64,000 nt of DNA from Arthrobacter sp. B6 (GTDB lineage: Bacteria; Actinomycetota; Actinomycetes; Actinomycetales; Micrococcaceae): contig NZ_KV467168.1 in the NCBI RefSeq assembly GCF_001663775.1, positions 62,001 through 126,000 on the forward strand. Direction: 5' to 3'. The notes beneath the pieces were generated by a model. The model saw only the letters and a list, made by a program, of their open reading frames with translations, did not search any database and was not told the origin of the DNA. Below are positions 62,529 through 64,000 of this stretch, one piece after another. The translations under genes and the position numbers were made by a program. Every line of letters starts with the position of its first letter. The first letter of the stretch is position 1.

Positions 62529-63730
62529 GCCCGGCGTTGACCGCCGCGGCGTCCGACCCGGTTCTTGCGGAGGGGGCGGGACAGTCGGAAACTCCGGACC
62601 GGAACCGCTGCCCGTACCTCGTGGTGCGTGACCCGGACGTCGTCCGGGAAGTCCTGCACCGGCCAGCCGCTTTCAGCCCCGCGAATGCCCTCGTTGCTGT
62701 GACGCCGTTGGAGGGGCCAGCCCTTCGCGTGCTGCAACGCGTGCGATTTGCGCTGCCTCCCGTGCTGGCCAGCAACGATACGGACACGCACGCGGGAATC
62801 CGTAAGGTCGTCGCCGGATTTTTTACACCTGCGAAGGTCGCCGCCATGGAGCCGCGGATCCGGGAACTGGCACGGGAAGCGGCCCGGAGCGCCGCGGACC
62901 AGCTCGCCTCATCCGGCCAGGTAGACCTGGTGCAGGCCGTGGCGGCGTTTCCCCCGGCCGTGGTGATGCTGGAACTCCTCGGGCTGCCCGTTCAGGATCT
63001 TGCCGCCCTCAAGCGGTGGGGCCTTGACTCCATGGAGCTGTTCTGGGGGTGGCCTGACGGGAACCGCCAACTCGAACTGGCCCGCAGCGCCGCCGACTTC
63101 TACGTCTGGCTGCGGCAGCTCGTGGCTGAATCCAGGAAGGCTCCCGGACGCAATCTGTTCAAATCCCTGGCCGAGCACGGCTTGTCCACGCCTGAAATCT
63201 GCTCATTGGGCTACTTCCTGCTGATCGCCGGACAGGAAACCACCACCCAGTTGATCAGCACTACCCTGTTCCGGCTCCTGCAGGGGTCCACGCCCGTGGG
63301 CTGGAAGGACGCCCGCTCTGAAGCCGGCTCCGCGTCCATGGTCCGGCACGTGCTGGCCACCGAATCATCCGTGCCCACCTGGCGCCGGGTGACAGCCCAC
63401 GACACGAGCCTGGGCGGCGGTTTAGTCCCTGCCGGCACCGAAATTCTCCTCGAACTGAGCGGCAACCCGGTCACGTCAGAGGCCACACCCATGAGCCAGT
63501 CCGTCTCCTCGACGGCGGTGCTGCGCGGTCAATCCACCAGCCGTGGCCTGGTTTTTGGCTCCGGCATCCACCGCTGCCTCGGCGCCAAGCTGGCGGAGCT
63601 GGAGGCCACCATAGTTGTCCAGGAGGCCGCCACCGCACTGCCGGAGGTACAGCTTCAGGAGTGCCAGACCGATTGGATCAGGCTCTTGTCTTTCCAGGCA
63701 CCCCGGACCGTCACCATCAGAAGCCGCTAG
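62525..63730 (+). CDS. divergent cytochrome P450 in the biotin operon (BioI-like role proposed)
   Basis: A 401-aa P450. FGSGIHRCLG gives the haem ligand Cys351, and AGQETT (235-240) is the helix-I oxygen-binding motif. The nearly invariant ExxR of helix K is not visible: the aligned residues are HVLA (275-278) ahead of ESSVPTWRR. The region between residues 300 and 340 lacks the usual NRD-type meander. It overlaps bioD by 4 bp and so is part of the biotin operon. In Bacillus, P450 BioI cleaves long-chain acyl-ACP to pimeloyl-ACP; a similar role is inferred here, as no bioC, bioH or bioW is seen. Its end abuts the convergent RibD-like gene. Confidence 0.85.
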   Translation: MSPALTAAASDPVLAEGAGQSETPDRNRCPYLVVRDPDVVREVLHRPAAFSPANALVAVTPLEGPALRVLQRVRFALPPVLASNDTDTHAGIRKVVAGFFTPAKVAAMEPRIRELAREAARSAADQLASSGQVDLVQAVAAFPPAVVMLELLGLPVQDLAALKRWGLDSMELFWGWPDGNRQLELARSAADFYVWLRQLVAESRKAPGRNLFKSLAEHGLSTPEICSLGYFLLIAGQETTTQLISTTLFRLLQGSTPVGWKDARSEAGSASMVRHVLATESSVPTWRRVTAHDTSLGGGLVPAGTEILLELSGNPVTSEATPMSQSVSSTAVLRGQSTSRGLVFGSGIHRCLGAKLAELEATIVVQEAATALPEVQLQECQTDWIRLLSFQAPRTVTIRSR

Positions 63731-64000
63731 TCAGCTGAGCGGACTGCTGCCCGGCGGACCGCTGAGCACGGTGGGGACGTACTCGAGCAGCTGGAGCCGA
63801 CCGTCGAAGGTCCTGCTGTCCACCATCTCGAGCGCGACGTCGGGGTAGCCGTCGTAGATCCGCTCCTGCCCGGTGCGGCCCGTGATCACGGGGAAGACGA
63901 CCAGCCGGAACCGGTCCACGAGGCCGGCGGTCAGCAGCGACCTGCAGAGGCTGAGGCTGCCGAGGGTGCTCAGGGTTCCGGTCCCGGTGCATTTCATCTC
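63731..64000 (-). CDS. RibD C-terminal/dihydrofolate reductase-like protein, partial
   Basis: The 3' 90 codons of a reverse-strand gene that enters from the right edge. TGTGTLSTLGSLSLCRSLLTAGLVDRFRLVVFPVITG is the C-terminal half of the RibD-C fold, with the glycine-rich nucleotide-binding turn and the VDRFRLVVFPV strand, followed by RTGQERIYDGYPDVALEMVDSR. Such proteins are NADPH-dependent reductases of mostly unknown substrate. Its stop codon is directly adjacent to the P450 stop codon with no spacer. Confidence 0.85.
   Translation of the reverse strand, partial: EMKCTGTGTLSTLGSLSLCRSLLTAGLVDRFRLVVFPVITGRTGQERIYDGYPDVALEMVDSRTFDGRLQLLEYVPTVLSGPPGSSPLS

Overview
The window is high-GC DNA with dense, often 4-bp-overlapping (ATGA) operons and GGAGG-type ribosome sites. 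The gene content (EF-G2-like GTPase, DUF222-HNH protein, SARP/BTAD regulator, ANTAR protein, BsaP-containing biotin operon) points to an actinobacterium, most likely Micrococcaceae of the Arthrobacter/Pseudarthrobacter type. That assignment is inferred from gene families, not from a marker gene. No rRNA, tRNA, IS element, CRISPR array or prophage module was seen.

Layout. 1-4.9 kb: 3'-truncated hrpB helicase (reverse strand), a small unknown protein, a long palindromic element, an APC permease and a Nudix hydrolase. 4.9-24.4 kb: the most unusual region, a hydrolase island. One translationally coupled reverse operon encodes a lipase-like alpha/beta hydrolase and two very large unknown proteins (1091 and 1623 aa). 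A second reverse operon encodes three metallopeptidases: a metzincin with a seven-repeat FG-GAP propeller, a HAD-M28 fusion, and an M36 fungalysin. Between them lie an astacin-like metallopeptidase, a DNA/RNA non-specific (NUC1) nuclease and a SARP/BTAD regulator. None of the eight products shows a Sec/Tat signal peptide. All four transcription units carry the same upstream direct repeat (RTAAC-N6-RTAAC, 11-bp pitch, same orientation to the gene) just ahead of a -10-like hexamer, which is the architecture expected of a SARP regulon.

24.4-36.6 kb: gamma-glutamyltransferase, EF-G2-like factor, 2H phosphoesterase, an Fe-S-type (SufR-like) regulator divergent from a DoxX protein with shared operators, zinc alcohol dehydrogenase, DUF222-HNH protein, PolA-like 5'-3' exonuclease, YegP-like protein, alpha/beta hydrolase and a hydrolase remnant. 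36.6-44.0 kb: a five-gene operon (SWIM zinc finger, DUF5691, MoxR AAA+, DUF5682, VWA) of a conserved but poorly understood type. 44.1-48.2 kb: MFS transporter, YciI-like protein, acyltransferase, DUF805 and HAD-like proteins.

48.4-54.8 kb: a fructan-use operon with a LacI regulator, two ABC permeases, a binding lipoprotein and a GH32 fructosidase. It has a textbook promoter with an operator and a second operator-like copy inside the first permease gene. 54.8-57.6 kb: cyclodeaminase-like protein, small proteins, GAF-ANTAR regulator and ArfB-type release factor. 58.0-63.7 kb: a tightly overlapped biotin operon bioB-bsaP-bioA-bioF-bioD plus a divergent cytochrome P450 that probably supplies the pimeloyl moiety. 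The right edge holds a truncated RibD/DHFR-like gene.
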